Shown: positions 1 to 8,648, numbered from the stretch's first letter. The stretch is 64,000 nt of DNA from BOG-1155 sp050012495 (GCA_050012495.1 JBEKHB010000005.1:36482-100481), one strand, 5' to 3'. The notes: a model not told the origin generated them from the letters alone. Numbers and translations: made by a program.

Positions 1-189
1 AAGGGCAGCGAACTGGCCAATTATCGTCTCTCGAAAATCCAGGAGACCCTCACCAGGCTGGCTCTTGAATCGAAGCGGCTCCGCATCGAGGAGATCGAGA
101 TATCCGACTACGACCGCCTCCCGGGGATCATCGACGAGTTCCTCGAGACGATCAACGAGGTGGGGCCAAACCCCTACAAAGGGTTTTAG
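1..189 (+). CDS. qmoB: QmoB C-terminus (HdrA/MvhD-type), partial
   Basis: The reading frame is open from the first base of the window and ends with TAG at 187-189, so only the last 62 residues are visible. They resemble the end of the MvhD (methyl-viologen hydrogenase delta) domain found at the C-terminus of QmoB/HdrA-type proteins: a YRLSKIQETLTRLALES helix, then IIDEFLETINEVGPNPYKG at the end. QmoB is the flavin/Fe-S subunit of the quinone-interacting membrane-bound oxidoreductase that links the menaquinone pool to APS reductase. The assignment rests on this tail plus the directly following qmoC; a free-standing MvhD or other HdrA homologue cannot be excluded from 62 residues. Confidence 0.7.
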   Translation, partial: KGSELANYRLSKIQETLTRLALESKRLRIEEIEISDYDRLPGIIDEFLETINEVGPNPYKGF

Positions 190-201
190 GGGGTGATGAA
201 G

Positions 202-1395
202 ATGGCCGGAAGCGACCTCATAGAACCTGATCTGGAGTTTATCAAAGAGATAAAGGCCCGCGGCGGGGATAGCGTCAAGAAGTGCTTCCAGTGCGCCACG
301 TGCTCCACAGTGTGTGGTTTGTCCCCCAACGATCGGCCCTTCCCGAGAAAAGAGATGGCCTGGGCTCAATGGGGACTCCGGGGCCGGCTCGTGAATGACC
401 CGGACGTATGGCTCTGCCATCAGTGCAATGACTGCTCGCACTACTGCCCGCGAGGGGCGAGACCTGGGGACGTCCTTGCGGCCATGCGCCGCCTGACCAT
501 TCGGGAGAACGCGTTTCCCCGGTTTGTCGCTGCCATGGTGAGCGATCCCAGGTTCCTTCCCCTTGTCTTTGCCATCCCTGCAATGCTGCTTCTCCTCCTC
601 ATGGCCGTCGCCGGGACCCTCCACATCCCTGACGGAGAGATCACCTATCGCCACTTTATTCCCCAGTGGCCTGTTGTCGATGTGCTCTTTCCCCTTACGG
701 CGATATGGGCAATGGTGTGCGCCGCCATAGGGGTGCGGCGTCTCTGGACAGGTTTTCGCGACGGTCCCTACGGACAGTCCTCCCGGCCCGGATCGAAGTT
801 GAGGCATATCGGCCCTGTGATACTGAATGTGCTGAAGCACAAGGACTTTCGAGAGTGCGTGGTGAACCGGGGCCGGTACCTTGCGCACCTCAATATCTTG
901 TGGGGGTTTATCCTACTTGCCGTCACCACAGCGTGCGTGGCTGCCGGTGTGTATCTCTTCCACGAAGAGACACCTTATTCCCTGGTCAACCCCATCAAGT
1001 GGATAGGGAACGTTGGCGCCGTGATCCTGATCCTTGGGTCTTCCCTGGCCCTGGTGAATCGTCTTTCTCAGGGGGAGGATGCGGGGAAGGGCACATATTT
1101 CGATTGGCTTTTTTTGTTGGTAGTCCTGGGGACGGGTGTTACCGGCCTCCTGAGCGAGATTCTCCGCTTGACCGATCTCCCCGGCGTGGCTTATCCCACC
1201 TATTTCATTCACCTGGTCTGTGTCTGGTTTCTTTTCGCCTATTTCCCTTTCTCCAAGTTTGCCCATGCCCTTTACCGGACCACAGCGCTCGTCTACGCCC
1301 GGCATATCGGGCGGGAGCTTAAGAAGGGGTCTACTATCTCGATTCCTGTCGCAGCCGTCAGGCCGCCGGACGCGAGGGTCGAGGCAAGCGGATAA
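202..1395 (+). CDS. qmoC: QmoC, membrane Fe-S/cytochrome b subunit of Qmo
   Basis: Membrane subunit of the Qmo complex, which passes electrons between menaquinone and the QmoAB/AprBA module in sulfate reduction. The N-terminus carries two HdrC-like CX2CX2CX3C clusters (KCFQCATCSTVC at about residues 28-38 and LCHQCNDCSHYC at about 72-82). The rest is a cytochrome-b-like membrane domain of about six hydrophobic segments (for example around FAIPAMLLLLLMAVAG and ILGSSLALV), ending in a short cytoplasmic tail. This two-domain order is typical of QmoC. Start choice: a G-run (189-193) sits 8 nt before ATG 202; GTG 193 and ATG 196 are in frame but too close to it. It follows the qmoB stop by 12 nt, so the two are one transcription unit. 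Confidence 0.88.
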   Translation: MAGSDLIEPDLEFIKEIKARGGDSVKKCFQCATCSTVCGLSPNDRPFPRKEMAWAQWGLRGRLVNDPDVWLCHQCNDCSHYCPRGARPGDVLAAMRRLTIRENAFPRFVAAMVSDPRFLPLVFAIPAMLLLLLMAVAGTLHIPDGEITYRHFIPQWPVVDVLFPLTAIWAMVCAAIGVRRLWTGFRDGPYGQSSRPGSKLRHIGPVILNVLKHKDFRECVVNRGRYLAHLNILWGFILLAVTTACVAAGVYLFHEETPYSLVNPIKWIGNVGAVILILGSSLALVNRLSQGEDAGKGTYFDWLFLLVVLGTGVTGLLSEILRLTDLPGVAYPTYFIHLVCVWFLFAYFPFSKFAHALYRTTALVYARHIGRELKKGSTISIPVAAVRPPDARVEASG

Positions 1396-1437
1396 TGCAC
1401 GAAATGGCGCCCTTTCTCAACGTTGAAGGAGGTTCTG

Positions 1438-2220
1438 ATGGATTCTGAAAAAGATCGGGAGCATCGGCTGCGCGGCGAAGACAGGATCAGGTTTCATTGC
1501 CACCCTGGCTTAGCCTGTTACACTACGTGCTGCCGGGATGTGAATATCTTCCTCTCTCCTTACGACATACTCCGGATGAAGAAGCGGCTGGAGATGACGT
1601 CGGGGGCGTTCCTCGAACGATACACGGTCACGCTGATCCCGGAAGCGTCCGGATTCCCGGTTATACTGCTCAAGATGGAGGAGGAGCATAACAAAACGTG
1701 CCCTTTTGTAACCCCGCAAGGGTGTTCCATCTACGAAGACCGGCCGTGGGCCTGCCGCATGTTTCCCCTTGATCAGGGCAACAGCGCGGATGCGTTCCGG
1801 TTCATTGCCGACCCGTTGTCTTGCCTTGGCATGGGCGAAGAGAGGGACACAACAGTACGAGAGTATCTGGGTGGGCAGGGTCTTTCACTCTATGCGGAAA
1901 GTGAGACGCTTCTGGGCAGAATAGCCTCTCATCCCAGGTTCTCGAAAGAGCATATTCAGAACCCTAAAGTCCGGGAGATGTGTCGCATGGCCCTCTACGA
2001 CCTCGACCGATTTCGCAGGTTTGTCCTGGAGAGCCGTTTTCTCGAGATTTTCGAGGTGGAAAAGGAGGTTGCCGAGAAAATCAAGACGGAAGATCTCGAA
2101 TTGATGAGGCTGGCCCATCGCTGGCTTGAGTTCGGTCTCGTTGCCGGGGAGACCCTCAAGATGCGGGAAGACGTACTCAAGGGCGAGAAGGTGAAGGGCA
2201 GGGAGGCTTCGAGAAGCTGA
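1438..2220 (+). CDS. YkgJ-family cysteine-cluster protein (first copy)
   Basis: A 260-residue soluble protein of the YkgJ/UPF0153 zinc-or-iron cysteine-cluster family. The family pattern is clear: FHCHPGLACYTTCC near the N-terminus, then CPFVTPQGCSIYEDRPWACRMFPL, giving a Cys-rich metal site. Biochemical function of the family is not established. The start is ATG 1438, preceded by AAGGAGG at 1426-1432. It lies 42 nt behind qmoC on the same strand and overlaps the next, homologous gene, so it probably belongs to the qmo operon. A role in Fe-S/metal handling for the sulfate-reduction enzymes is inference from position only. Confidence 0.75.
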   Translation: MDSEKDREHRLRGEDRIRFHCHPGLACYTTCCRDVNIFLSPYDILRMKKRLEMTSGAFLERYTVTLIPEASGFPVILLKMEEEHNKTCPFVTPQGCSIYEDRPWACRMFPLDQGNSADAFRFIADPLSCLGMGEERDTTVREYLGGQGLSLYAESETLLGRIASHPRFSKEHIQNPKVREMCRMALYDLDRFRRFVLESRFLEIFEVEKEVAEKIKTEDLELMRLAHRWLEFGLVAGETLKMREDVLKGEKVKGREASRS

Positions 2221-2999
2221 TGCGGGCAACAACACCATTCCAGGACGGCGGTCAGGGGTGTATGAGGCCTGTGGGTGAAGGCAGGGTCCGATTCTCCTGT
2301 CATCCACAAATTGCCTGTTTCACGGCCTGCTGCGCCGACCTTCATTTGGTCCTTACCCCCTACGATGTGCTGCGCATGAAGAAGCGGCTCCACGTGACTG
2401 CCGGGGAATTCATAGAACGGTACACGCTGCCCCACGAAGAAGAGAATCACGTCCTGCCTTTAATCCGTCTCAAGATGCGAGAGGATGGAGGACACCGCTG
2501 TGCTTTCGTGGGACCGAAGGGGTGCGCCATCTACGAGGACCGTCCTGGGGCCTGCAGGCTTTATCCCTTCGGAAGGGGTGCGAGCGTGGGGCTGTCGGGG
2601 AAGGAGGAAGAATTCTATTTCATCGTGAGTGAGTCTCACTGCCTCGGTTTTCAGGAGGAGAGGGAATGGACCGTGGAGGAATGGATCGAAGACCAGGGAG
2701 TCCGGCTCTACAACGAAATGAATCGGCCCTGGATTGAGGTCGTCGCCAACAAAAATGCGCGAATCAGCGGGCTCACCGATCAAAAACTTGCCATGTTCCA
2801 TATGGCGAGCTACAATTTGGACCGTTTCCGCGAATTTGTCTTCCGGACAAAATTCCTCAAGGTCTTCGCGCTCACTCCGGAAGAAGGCGAAAAGGCGGCT
2901 GCGGATGAAGTGGAACTGATGAAACTGGCCATGCGATGGCTGGGGTTCGCGCTTTGTGGGTTGGATACGCTGGTCCCTGTTTGCCCTTCCGGAGGTTAG
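2220..2999 (+). CDS. YkgJ-family cysteine-cluster protein (second copy)
   Basis: A 259-residue paralogue of the preceding protein with the same pattern (FSCHPQIACFTACCADL, then CAFVGPKGCAIYEDRPGACRLYPF). The two share the layout PYDxLRMKKRL, the FxxRTKFLxxF/FVLESRFLEIF helix and a C-terminal ELMKLAMRWLGF-type segment, so they arose by tandem duplication and then diverged. ATG 2220 overlaps the TGA of the first copy (TGATG), which suggests translational coupling. An internal ATG at 2262 is an alternative start. Function unknown; possibly the two form a heterodimer. Confidence 0.75.
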   Translation: MRATTPFQDGGQGCMRPVGEGRVRFSCHPQIACFTACCADLHLVLTPYDVLRMKKRLHVTAGEFIERYTLPHEEENHVLPLIRLKMREDGGHRCAFVGPKGCAIYEDRPGACRLYPFGRGASVGLSGKEEEFYFIVSESHCLGFQEEREWTVEEWIEDQGVRLYNEMNRPWIEVVANKNARISGLTDQKLAMFHMASYNLDRFREFVFRTKFLKVFALTPEEGEKAAADEVELMKLAMRWLGFALCGLDTLVPVCPSGG

Positions 3000-3076
3000 C
3001 GGTGGTCTTTTAGGAACAATCCCCGGGGGAGACAGGGGAGAAGAGTGATGGGTATCGCACAGAAAGGAGAGTGCTA

Positions 3077-3394
3077 ATGGATCCGCGGAATCCGTACATT
3101 GAGGAATTTCTCAGAGCGTTGATCAAAAGAAAAGGAGAGAAGCTGGAGCCTGATGTGCTTGAGAGACTGGTCGAGTCGCTCAACCGTCTTCTGGAGAATA
3201 TGGTTGGCAGAAACATGATAGCTGCCCTGCCGGAAGACGTGCGGCGCGCCTTTGTTTCTCAGTACGATAAAGGAAGCCGGGATGTCGATCCGGCTCAACT
3301 CTCACCTGTTTTCGACAAGTATATCGATGACCCGGCCAAGATCATGGCGGACACGTTGAGAGAATTTGCCGGTCTCTATTGTAAGAACAGGTAA
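3077..3394 (+). CDS. Small hypothetical protein
   Basis: A 105-residue soluble, charged, mostly helical protein (begins MDPRNPYIEEFLRALIK) with no motif I recognise. ATG 3077 has a good AAAGGAGA site at 3063-3070; the in-frame TTG/GTG codons just upstream are less well placed. It is the last gene before the convergent LysR gene and is separated from the second YkgJ gene by 77 nt. It is probably a genuine gene because of the clean ribosome binding site, but no function can be offered. Two Cys-free halves and no membrane segment are visible apart from one Cys near the C-terminus. Confidence 0.6.
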   Translation: MDPRNPYIEEFLRALIKRKGEKLEPDVLERLVESLNRLLENMVGRNMIAALPEDVRRAFVSQYDKGSRDVDPAQLSPVFDKYIDDPAKIMADTLREFAGLYCKNR

Positions 3395-3434
3395 AGCGCT
3401 TGTCGGGCTTTGAGTGGAGGCTGCCCGGAGTGCT

Positions 3435-4322
3435 TCATTTCGCGTTGAGGCTGAGCGCCATATGAACAAAAGCCTTCAGGGCGCGGGAGGTGAATTTATC
3501 CTTGTGATAGATGAGATAGAAGGTTTCGGTCATCTCCACTTCCGTAAAACGTTTTGCCCTAAAGGCGCCGGCCTCAACGTCTCTTTTTACCGCATGTTCC
3601 GATAGAATGCCGATTCCTGCCCCGCTCTCTACCATCCCCTTTATCGCCGCAGTGCTGGCGGACTCCATGACGATCAAAGGGGGAATCCCTTTTTTTTTGA
3701 ATACTTCATCCACCATTCCCCTGTAAGAAGATCCGGGTTCCCGCAAAATCAGCGGCTCACCGTTCAGCTCATTGAGCGTGACGGACTCTCTTTCCGCGAG
3801 CTTGTGCTGGTTGGGAATGACGGCCACCAGGATATCGCTGACGAATTCCTGCACTACGAGCTTGTTGTTATGAGGATGATAGGCGACAAAGGCGACGTCG
3901 TTTTTGTGAAGCAGGGTATCTTCAATGATCTGGCTCGTATTGCCGGTGCTGACCTGAAGGAAGATCTTCGGATACTTCTCATGGAAGGCTTTGAGCAGGG
4001 CGGGCAAATAGTCGTCGGCAAAGGAAAAGGAGGTGCCTATGCGCACGTTCCCCCGGGATAGTCCTTTCAGGTCGGCAACCACTTGTTCAGCATGACGGTC
4101 AAGGTCAAGCATTTGATTGGCAATCTCGAAGAGCACTTTTCCCTCCTCGCTCAGGAAGACCTTCTTGCCGGCCCTTTCGAAGAACTTCAGTTGATAGTAC
4201 TCTTCCAGGTTCTTGATCTGTAAGGTGATCGCCGGCTGAGTCACGTGGATTTTCTCCGCTGCCGCACTAAAACTCTGACTCTCGGCAACCGCACAAAAAA
4301 CCCGGAGCTGGTGCAAATTCAT
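3435..4322 (-). CDS. LysR-family transcriptional regulator
   Basis: Typical 295-residue LysR regulator. The N-terminal winged helix-turn-helix is clear (MNLHQLRVFCAVAESQSFSA, then VTQPAITLQIKNLE), followed by a type-2 periplasmic-binding-like effector domain (residues about 90-290; GNVRIGTSFSFADDYLPALL, GIGILSEHAV). It is transcribed divergently from dsrA with a 168-nt shared intergenic region, the classic arrangement for a LysR protein controlling the neighbouring operon. The effector is unknown; a sulfur compound such as sulfite or thiosulfate would fit, by analogy with CysB/CysL, but this is inference. It ends facing the small gene at 3077-3394 with only about 40 nt between them. Confidence 0.92.
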   Translation of the reverse strand: MNLHQLRVFCAVAESQSFSAAAEKIHVTQPAITLQIKNLEEYYQLKFFERAGKKVFLSEEGKVLFEIANQMLDLDRHAEQVVADLKGLSRGNVRIGTSFSFADDYLPALLKAFHEKYPKIFLQVSTGNTSQIIEDTLLHKNDVAFVAYHPHNNKLVVQEFVSDILVAVIPNQHKLAERESVTLNELNGEPLILREPGSSYRGMVDEVFKKKGIPPLIVMESASTAAIKGMVESGAGIGILSEHAVKRDVEAGAFRAKRFTEVEMTETFYLIYHKDKFTSRALKAFVHMALSLNAK

Positions 4323-4376
4323 GTAACGTCCCCCTTTGTTTTAGCGTCACTTATAGATACCATAAAAATTAATGAT

Positions 4377-4407
4377 TTGACTTATAGTAGCCATCCGTTC
4401 ATATAAT
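4377..4407 (+). promoter_or_regulatory. Candidate dsrA promoter
   Basis: TTGACT (4377-4382) and a perfect TATAAT (4402-4407) with an overlong 19-nt spacer, 83 nt before dsrA. Weak spacing is common in activator-dependent promoters and fits control by the divergent LysR protein. Just upstream, TTAT-N7-ATAA at 4351-4365 is a LysR-box-like inverted repeat, and CTTATAG is repeated at 4350 and 4381. Confidence 0.45.
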
Positions 4408-4490
4408 GTCAATAATAATTATGCGAAGTGGCGGAAGTTGTAAGAGGCGACGACCGTTATGGTCGTGACAATCCCGCGAAGGAGGCATAA

Positions 4491-5654
4491 ATGAGTGATG
4501 AGACTCCCCTTTTGGACGAACTTGAGAAAGGACCTTGGCCGAGCTATGTGAAGGAGATTAAACGGGCGGCGAAGAAGAACGCAGCCGCCAAAGACCTCCT
4601 CAGGATCCAGGAGCAGTCGTACGAAGACAGGGTGACCCACTGGAAACACGGCGGCATAGTAGGCGTCACGGGTTACGGGTCCGGGGTTATCGGCAGATAC
4701 TGCGATAATCCGGAGAAGTTCCCGAACGTTACCGCGTTTCACACCGTGCGCGTCAACCAGCCGGCGGGCTGGTTCTACACCTCGGAGGCGCTCAGGAAAG
4801 TCTGCGACATCTGGGAGCGGTATGGAAGCGGTATGACGAACTTTCATGGCGCTACCGGCGATATTATCCTGTTGGGAACGACAACGGAAAACCTGCAGCC
4901 ATGTTTCGATGCGCTTACCGAGGCGGGTTTCGACCTGGGGGGTTCCGGCTCGGCGTTGCGGACGCCGGCGGCCTGCGTGGGCCAAGCGCGGTGCGAGTAT
5001 GCAAATATCGATACCATGGCGCTGATACACGACCTTACCATGACGTATCAGGATGAGATGCACCGGCCGAGGTGGCCGTACAAGTTCAAGATCAAGGCGT
5101 CCGGATGCCCGAATGATTGTGTGGCCGCCATAGCGAGGGCGGACTTCACGATCATAGGCACCTGGCGCGACAGCTTGAGGATTGACCAGAACGCCGTGAG
5201 GGAGTATGTGAATGAAGGGTTTGATATCAGGTCTCTCGTGGTGAACAAGTGCCCGAGCGAGGCCCTTGAGTGGGATGAGAAAGGGAGTAACCTGGTCCTT
5301 ATAGCGGAGGATTGTGTGCGCTGCATGCACTGCATCAACATGATGCCGAAGGCGCTGAGACCCGGCCTCCAGAAAGGGGCGACAATTCTGGTCGGCGGCA
5401 AGGCGCCGATCCTCAAAGGCGCCAACCTGTCCTGGGTGCTCATACCCTTCATCGAAATCGCGCCTCCCTACACGGAGATAAAGGAATTGCTTGCAAAGAT
5501 TTGGGACTGGTGGGACGAACACGGAAAGACGAGGGAAAGGCTCGCGGAGCTGATCGAAAGAATCGGTCTCAAGGAGTTCCTGAAGGCGGTTGATCTGAAG
5601 CCCCTGCCGCAGATGGTAATGAAGCCGAGGGCCAATCCTTACGTGTTCTTTTGA
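4491..5654 (+). CDS. dsrA: DsrA, dissimilatory sulfite reductase alpha subunit
   Basis: Catalytic alpha subunit of the siroheme [4Fe-4S] sulfite reductase DsrAB, which reduces sulfite and loads the sulfur on DsrC in the cytoplasm. The siroheme-cluster ligands are present as CX5C (CVGQARC) and CX3C (CPNDC), and the inserted ferredoxin domain as CVRCMHCINMMPKALRPG with an earlier Cys in NKCPSE. The N-terminus (LLDELEKGPWPSYVKEIKR) is DsrA-like. At 387 residues it is somewhat shorter than many DsrA proteins (about 400-440), with no sign of truncation. ATG 4491 follows GGAGG at 4481-4485. It heads the dsrA-B-D-N series. Confidence 0.96.
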   Translation: MSDETPLLDELEKGPWPSYVKEIKRAAKKNAAAKDLLRIQEQSYEDRVTHWKHGGIVGVTGYGSGVIGRYCDNPEKFPNVTAFHTVRVNQPAGWFYTSEALRKVCDIWERYGSGMTNFHGATGDIILLGTTTENLQPCFDALTEAGFDLGGSGSALRTPAACVGQARCEYANIDTMALIHDLTMTYQDEMHRPRWPYKFKIKASGCPNDCVAAIARADFTIIGTWRDSLRIDQNAVREYVNEGFDIRSLVVNKCPSEALEWDEKGSNLVLIAEDCVRCMHCINMMPKALRPGLQKGATILVGGKAPILKGANLSWVLIPFIEIAPPYTEIKELLAKIWDWWDEHGKTRERLAELIERIGLKEFLKAVDLKPLPQMVMKPRANPYVFF

Positions 5655-5680
5655 TAGAGTGACGACAAGGAGGTAACGAT

Positions 5681-6745
5681 ATGCGCAGAACAGACATTGG
5701 ACCACCTGATTTTAGGACAATGCTCCCGGAAGTAATAACGAAAAACTATGGTCAGTGGAAATACCATGAGATAGTCCGCGCCGGCGTTCTGAAACATGTT
5801 GCCGAGAACGGCGACGAGCTCTATACGGTAAGGGCCGGGTCCCCGAGGCTCGTAAGTATCGATTTTATACGGGACCTCTGTGACGTTGCCGACAAATTCT
5901 GCGACGGGCACCTCCGTTTTACAAGCCGTCACAACGTAGAGTTCCTCACGCCGGATAAGACGCGGGTGGAGCCGCTCATTCAGGAGCTTGGGAAACTTGG
6001 TCTGCCTGTCGGCGGCACTGGCGACTGCATTTCAAATATCGTACACACCCAGGGATGGATACACTGCCACAGCGCCGCCACCGACGCCTCGGGCATAACG
6101 AAAGCCATCATGGACGCATTCTATGACCACTTCACTGAGATGAAGCTGCCGAATCACCTGAGGATCTCCATGGCCTGCTGCATCAACATGTGTGGGGCCA
6201 TACACTGCTCGGACCTCGCGGTTGTCGGCGTCCATACAAAGCCGCCCAGGCCCGACCACCAAAAGGTGCTTGCCCAGTGCGAGATACCGACCACGATACA
6301 GTCCTGCCCGACAGGCGCGGTGAGGCGGCACCCGGATGCGAACATCAAGAGCGTGGTCGTGAAAGACGACCTCTGTATGTACTGCGGGAACTGTTTTACC
6401 GTATGCCCGGCGATGCCGCTTGCCGACGCGGATGCGGACGGCGTCGCGATCTATGCGGGCGGTAAGGTCTCTAATGCCCGGAAACCGCCGATGTATTCCA
6501 GAATGGTCGTGCCCTTCCTGCCGAACCACCCGCCGAGATGGCCCGAGGTGGTCGACGTGCTGAAGAGGATTGTCGAGATCTATGCGGCAGGAGCGAAGCC
6601 GGCCGAGCGGCTCGGTGAATGGATCGAGAGGATAGGCTGGGAAGCCTTTTTCAAGCGCACGGAAATTCCGTTCACCGATAAGCACGTGGATGATTTTACC
6701 CATGCGATAGAGACTTACAGGACAACGACGCAGTTCAAGTGGTAA
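5681..6745 (+). CDS. dsrB: DsrB, dissimilatory sulfite reductase beta subunit
   Basis: Beta subunit of DsrAB, 354 residues, normal length. It shows the family block NIVHTQGWIHCHSAATDASG, the siroheme-region cysteines in ACCINMCGAIHCSD, and the ferredoxin cysteines CMYCGNCFTVCPAMPLADAD. In the reductive DsrAB structures the catalytic siroheme lies at the A/B interface. The gene starts 26 nt after dsrA behind an AAGGAGG site and is co-transcribed with it. Confidence 0.96.
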   Translation: MRRTDIGPPDFRTMLPEVITKNYGQWKYHEIVRAGVLKHVAENGDELYTVRAGSPRLVSIDFIRDLCDVADKFCDGHLRFTSRHNVEFLTPDKTRVEPLIQELGKLGLPVGGTGDCISNIVHTQGWIHCHSAATDASGITKAIMDAFYDHFTEMKLPNHLRISMACCINMCGAIHCSDLAVVGVHTKPPRPDHQKVLAQCEIPTTIQSCPTGAVRRHPDANIKSVVVKDDLCMYCGNCFTVCPAMPLADADADGVAIYAGGKVSNARKPPMYSRMVVPFLPNHPPRWPEVVDVLKRIVEIYAAGAKPAERLGEWIERIGWEAFFKRTEIPFTDKHVDDFTHAIETYRTTTQFKW

Positions 6746-6791
6746 TGTTTTAACCACCTATGGCGGGTGGCCGGAAATCCGGGAGGTGACC

Positions 6792-6995
6792 GTGAGCGCA
6801 GAAGTGTCGGAGGAACTGAAACAGAAAGTGCTCCAGTATCTGGAGTCGGTGACGAAGGCCAAGAACCGGGAAGTTGCGCGTGCCCTTGGCGAGGAGAAGA
6901 GTGTCGTTGATAAGGCCATAGCGGACCTGGCCAAGGACGACAAGATCGAGTACGTGTATCTGGGAGCGTCGTTCATCAAGCTGAAAGGGAAATGA
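6792..6995 (+). CDS. dsrD: DsrD, winged-helix activator of DsrAB
   Basis: A 67-residue protein (SEELKQKVLQYLES, then a helix-turn-helix-like NREVARALGEEKSVVDKAIADLAKDDKIEYVYLG) matching DsrD, the small winged-helix protein that follows dsrAB in sulfate reducers and has been shown to stimulate DsrAB sulfite reduction. Its presence is a marker for reductive-type Dsr. GTG 6792 is chosen because GGGAGG lies at 6781-6786; GTG 6786 overlaps that site. Slightly shorter than the about 78-residue Desulfovibrio protein. Confidence 0.9.
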   Translation: MSAEVSEELKQKVLQYLESVTKAKNREVARALGEEKSVVDKAIADLAKDDKIEYVYLGASFIKLKGK

Positions 6996-7000
6996 CCCTC

Positions 7001-7020
7001 CCCGCCGCAAGCAGCGGGGT
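7001..7020 (+). terminator. GC-rich hairpin after dsrD
   Basis: CCCCGC at 7001-7006 pairs with GCGGGG at 7015-7020 just after the dsrD stop. No U-tract follows, so this may be an RNA-stabilising stem between dsrABD and dsrN, or an edge of the repeat that follows, more than a terminator. Confidence 0.3.
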
Positions 7021-7039
7021 ATCGGCCTCTGTCCCCGGC

Positions 7040-7190
7040 CGTCATTCCGTGCTTGACACGGTAGAGCGAAGCGGGCAGTAATCCCGCCTGCGCGTCGCGA
7101 AGGCGGGACATCCGGTTGGATTCTCTGGATACCGGCTTCCGCCGGGTACCCGCTTGCGGGTGATGACGAATTCGCGGCAAGCCGCGGGGA
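7040..7190. repeat. Dispersed GTCATTCC-type palindromic repeat
   Basis: The dsrD-dsrN spacer (about 215 nt) consists largely of nested palindromes of the widespread extragenic type that begins GTCATTCC and contains CGGGCAGTAATCCCGCCTG, GGATACCGGCTTCCGCCGGG and TACCCGCTTGCGGGTGATGACG blocks. On the opposite strand it reads with the familiar pattern of such repeats. A final stem GCGGCAAGCCGC is at 7174-7185. A 21-nt block of this repeat (7142-7162) recurs inside terL at 28299-28319. Confidence 0.6.
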
Positions 7191-7211
7191 ATTAACCCGG
7201 AGGAATTGCAC

Positions 7212-8621
7212 ATGTTGCCGAGGTTTGTCGTCGGAGCGCCGAAGGGGCGCTCCGGTAAGACCACCATAAGTATCGCGATCGGCAGGGCCTTGAGCAACCG
7301 CGCTCTTGCCGTTCAGCCCTTTAAAAAAGGACCTGACTACATCGATCCCTCCTGGCTGACCCTTGCCTGCGGGAGAAGCTGCTCTAACCTCGATACGTTC
7401 ATTATGCCTGAAGAGACGCTCCTGCCGTCTTTTGGCAGGATGGCGCTGGACGCAGACCTCACTCTTATTGAAGGGGCAATGGGTCTGTTCGATTCCCCTG
7501 AAGCGGACGGATTGGGAAGTGTCGCGTGGCTTGCCCGTTTGCTCAAGGCGCCCGTAATCCTCGTCGTCAACGCGGAGCGTATGACGCGCAGCATCGCCGC
7601 GCTGGTGAGCGGATACCAGCATTTTGAGCCGGAAACGCATATCGCCGCCGTTATTCTCAACAATGTCTCGGGGTCTCGCCATAGGGACAAGCTCGTGAAT
7701 GCAGTGGAAAGCCATTGCGGCATACCCGTGGTGGGCGCCGTTCCGGGCAATCCGGAACTGACGATTACCGAACGCCACCTGGGCCTCACTCCTTCCGCGG
7801 AGAAGGAGCAGGCGGAATCCGTGGTGGCGACGATCTGCGAAATAGTCGAAAAATACCTGGACCTCGACGCTATCCTCACAATTGCGAAGGGGGCGCCCGA
7901 GCTGTCTATTCCTGTGAGAGACCTTGCCCCTAAACCGGCGTGCATTGCCCGTGTTGGTGTATTGCGTGATCGGGTGTTCAGCTTTTACTATCCCGAGAAT
8001 CTGGAAGCCCTCGCTGAAGCAGGGGTAGAGGTGGTCCCTCTTGACGTCCTTGCCGCGCGTAAGCTGCCCGACCTTGATGGGCTTTACATGGGCGGCGGCT
8101 TCCCTGAGCTCTACGCATCGCGGCTGGAGGCAAATAGCCGGCTCAGGGCCGACATCGCCGCAGCCATAGAGAAGGGTCTTCCGACCTATGCGGAATGCGC
8201 CGGATTGATGTACCTCTGCCGGGCGATCAGATGGCAGGGCAGACGTTACGAGATGGTCGGGGTCATTCCGGCCGAGGTGGAGCTTTCAACGCGACCGGCG
8301 GGACATGGCTATGTGGAATTGGCGGTGACTGCGGAGAATTGCTGGTTTCCTCGGGGCCGTATGCTGAGAGGCCACGAGTTCCACCATTCCCGGATTATTC
8401 CGGCGGAGCCGATCGCAACCGCGTGTGAGGTGAAACGCGGGTATGGCATTGACGGCCGGGTGGACGGCATCCTCTATAAGCACCTGTTCGCCGCGTACAT
8501 GCACCTCCACGCCCTCGGCAACCCCGAATGGGCCCGTGCATTCGCGGCCCTCGCAGCAGAGTATGGAGCATCGAAGGGCAAGGCGAAAGACCGTGACGAT
8601 ATAAATTCCCAGGCCGGCTGA
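7212..8621 (+). CDS. dsrN: DsrN, CbiA/CobB-type siroheme amidase
   Basis: A 469-residue cobyrinic acid a,c-diamide synthase homologue. In dsr clusters this enzyme (DsrN) is held to amidate siroheme with glutamine and ATP to give the siro(heme)amide of DsrAB. The P-loop GAPKGRSGKTT is at the N-terminus, and the C-terminal class-I glutamine amidotransferase-like domain has GGGFPELYA, the nucleophile loop YAECAGLMYL and a HEFHHSR segment. ATG 7212 is 9 nt behind GGAGG (7198-7202); the in-frame TTG at 7206 is too close. Position between dsrD and dsrC supports DsrN over a cobalamin-pathway CbiA. Confidence 0.9.
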   Translation: MLPRFVVGAPKGRSGKTTISIAIGRALSNRALAVQPFKKGPDYIDPSWLTLACGRSCSNLDTFIMPEETLLPSFGRMALDADLTLIEGAMGLFDSPEADGLGSVAWLARLLKAPVILVVNAERMTRSIAALVSGYQHFEPETHIAAVILNNVSGSRHRDKLVNAVESHCGIPVVGAVPGNPELTITERHLGLTPSAEKEQAESVVATICEIVEKYLDLDAILTIAKGAPELSIPVRDLAPKPACIARVGVLRDRVFSFYYPENLEALAEAGVEVVPLDVLAARKLPDLDGLYMGGGFPELYASRLEANSRLRADIAAAIEKGLPTYAECAGLMYLCRAIRWQGRRYEMVGVIPAEVELSTRPAGHGYVELAVTAENCWFPRGRMLRGHEFHHSRIIPAEPIATACEVKRGYGIDGRVDGILYKHLFAAYMHLHALGNPEWARAFAALAAEYGASKGKAKDRDDINSQAG

Positions 8622-8648
8622 TAGTTCAAGGAGAGAGGAGGGCAGGGT

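Noticed and set aside
275..1322. Long open frames on the opposite strand and other frames within qmoC
   Set aside because: They have no ribosome sites, odd composition (Arg/Pro/Gly/Ser rich) and are fully covered by the qmoC gene with clear motifs; shadows of a GC-rich gene.
4419..5705. 428-codon minus-strand frame across dsrA
   Set aside because: It is antisense to dsrA, which has all expected siroheme and ferredoxin cysteines; no family pattern in the antisense product.
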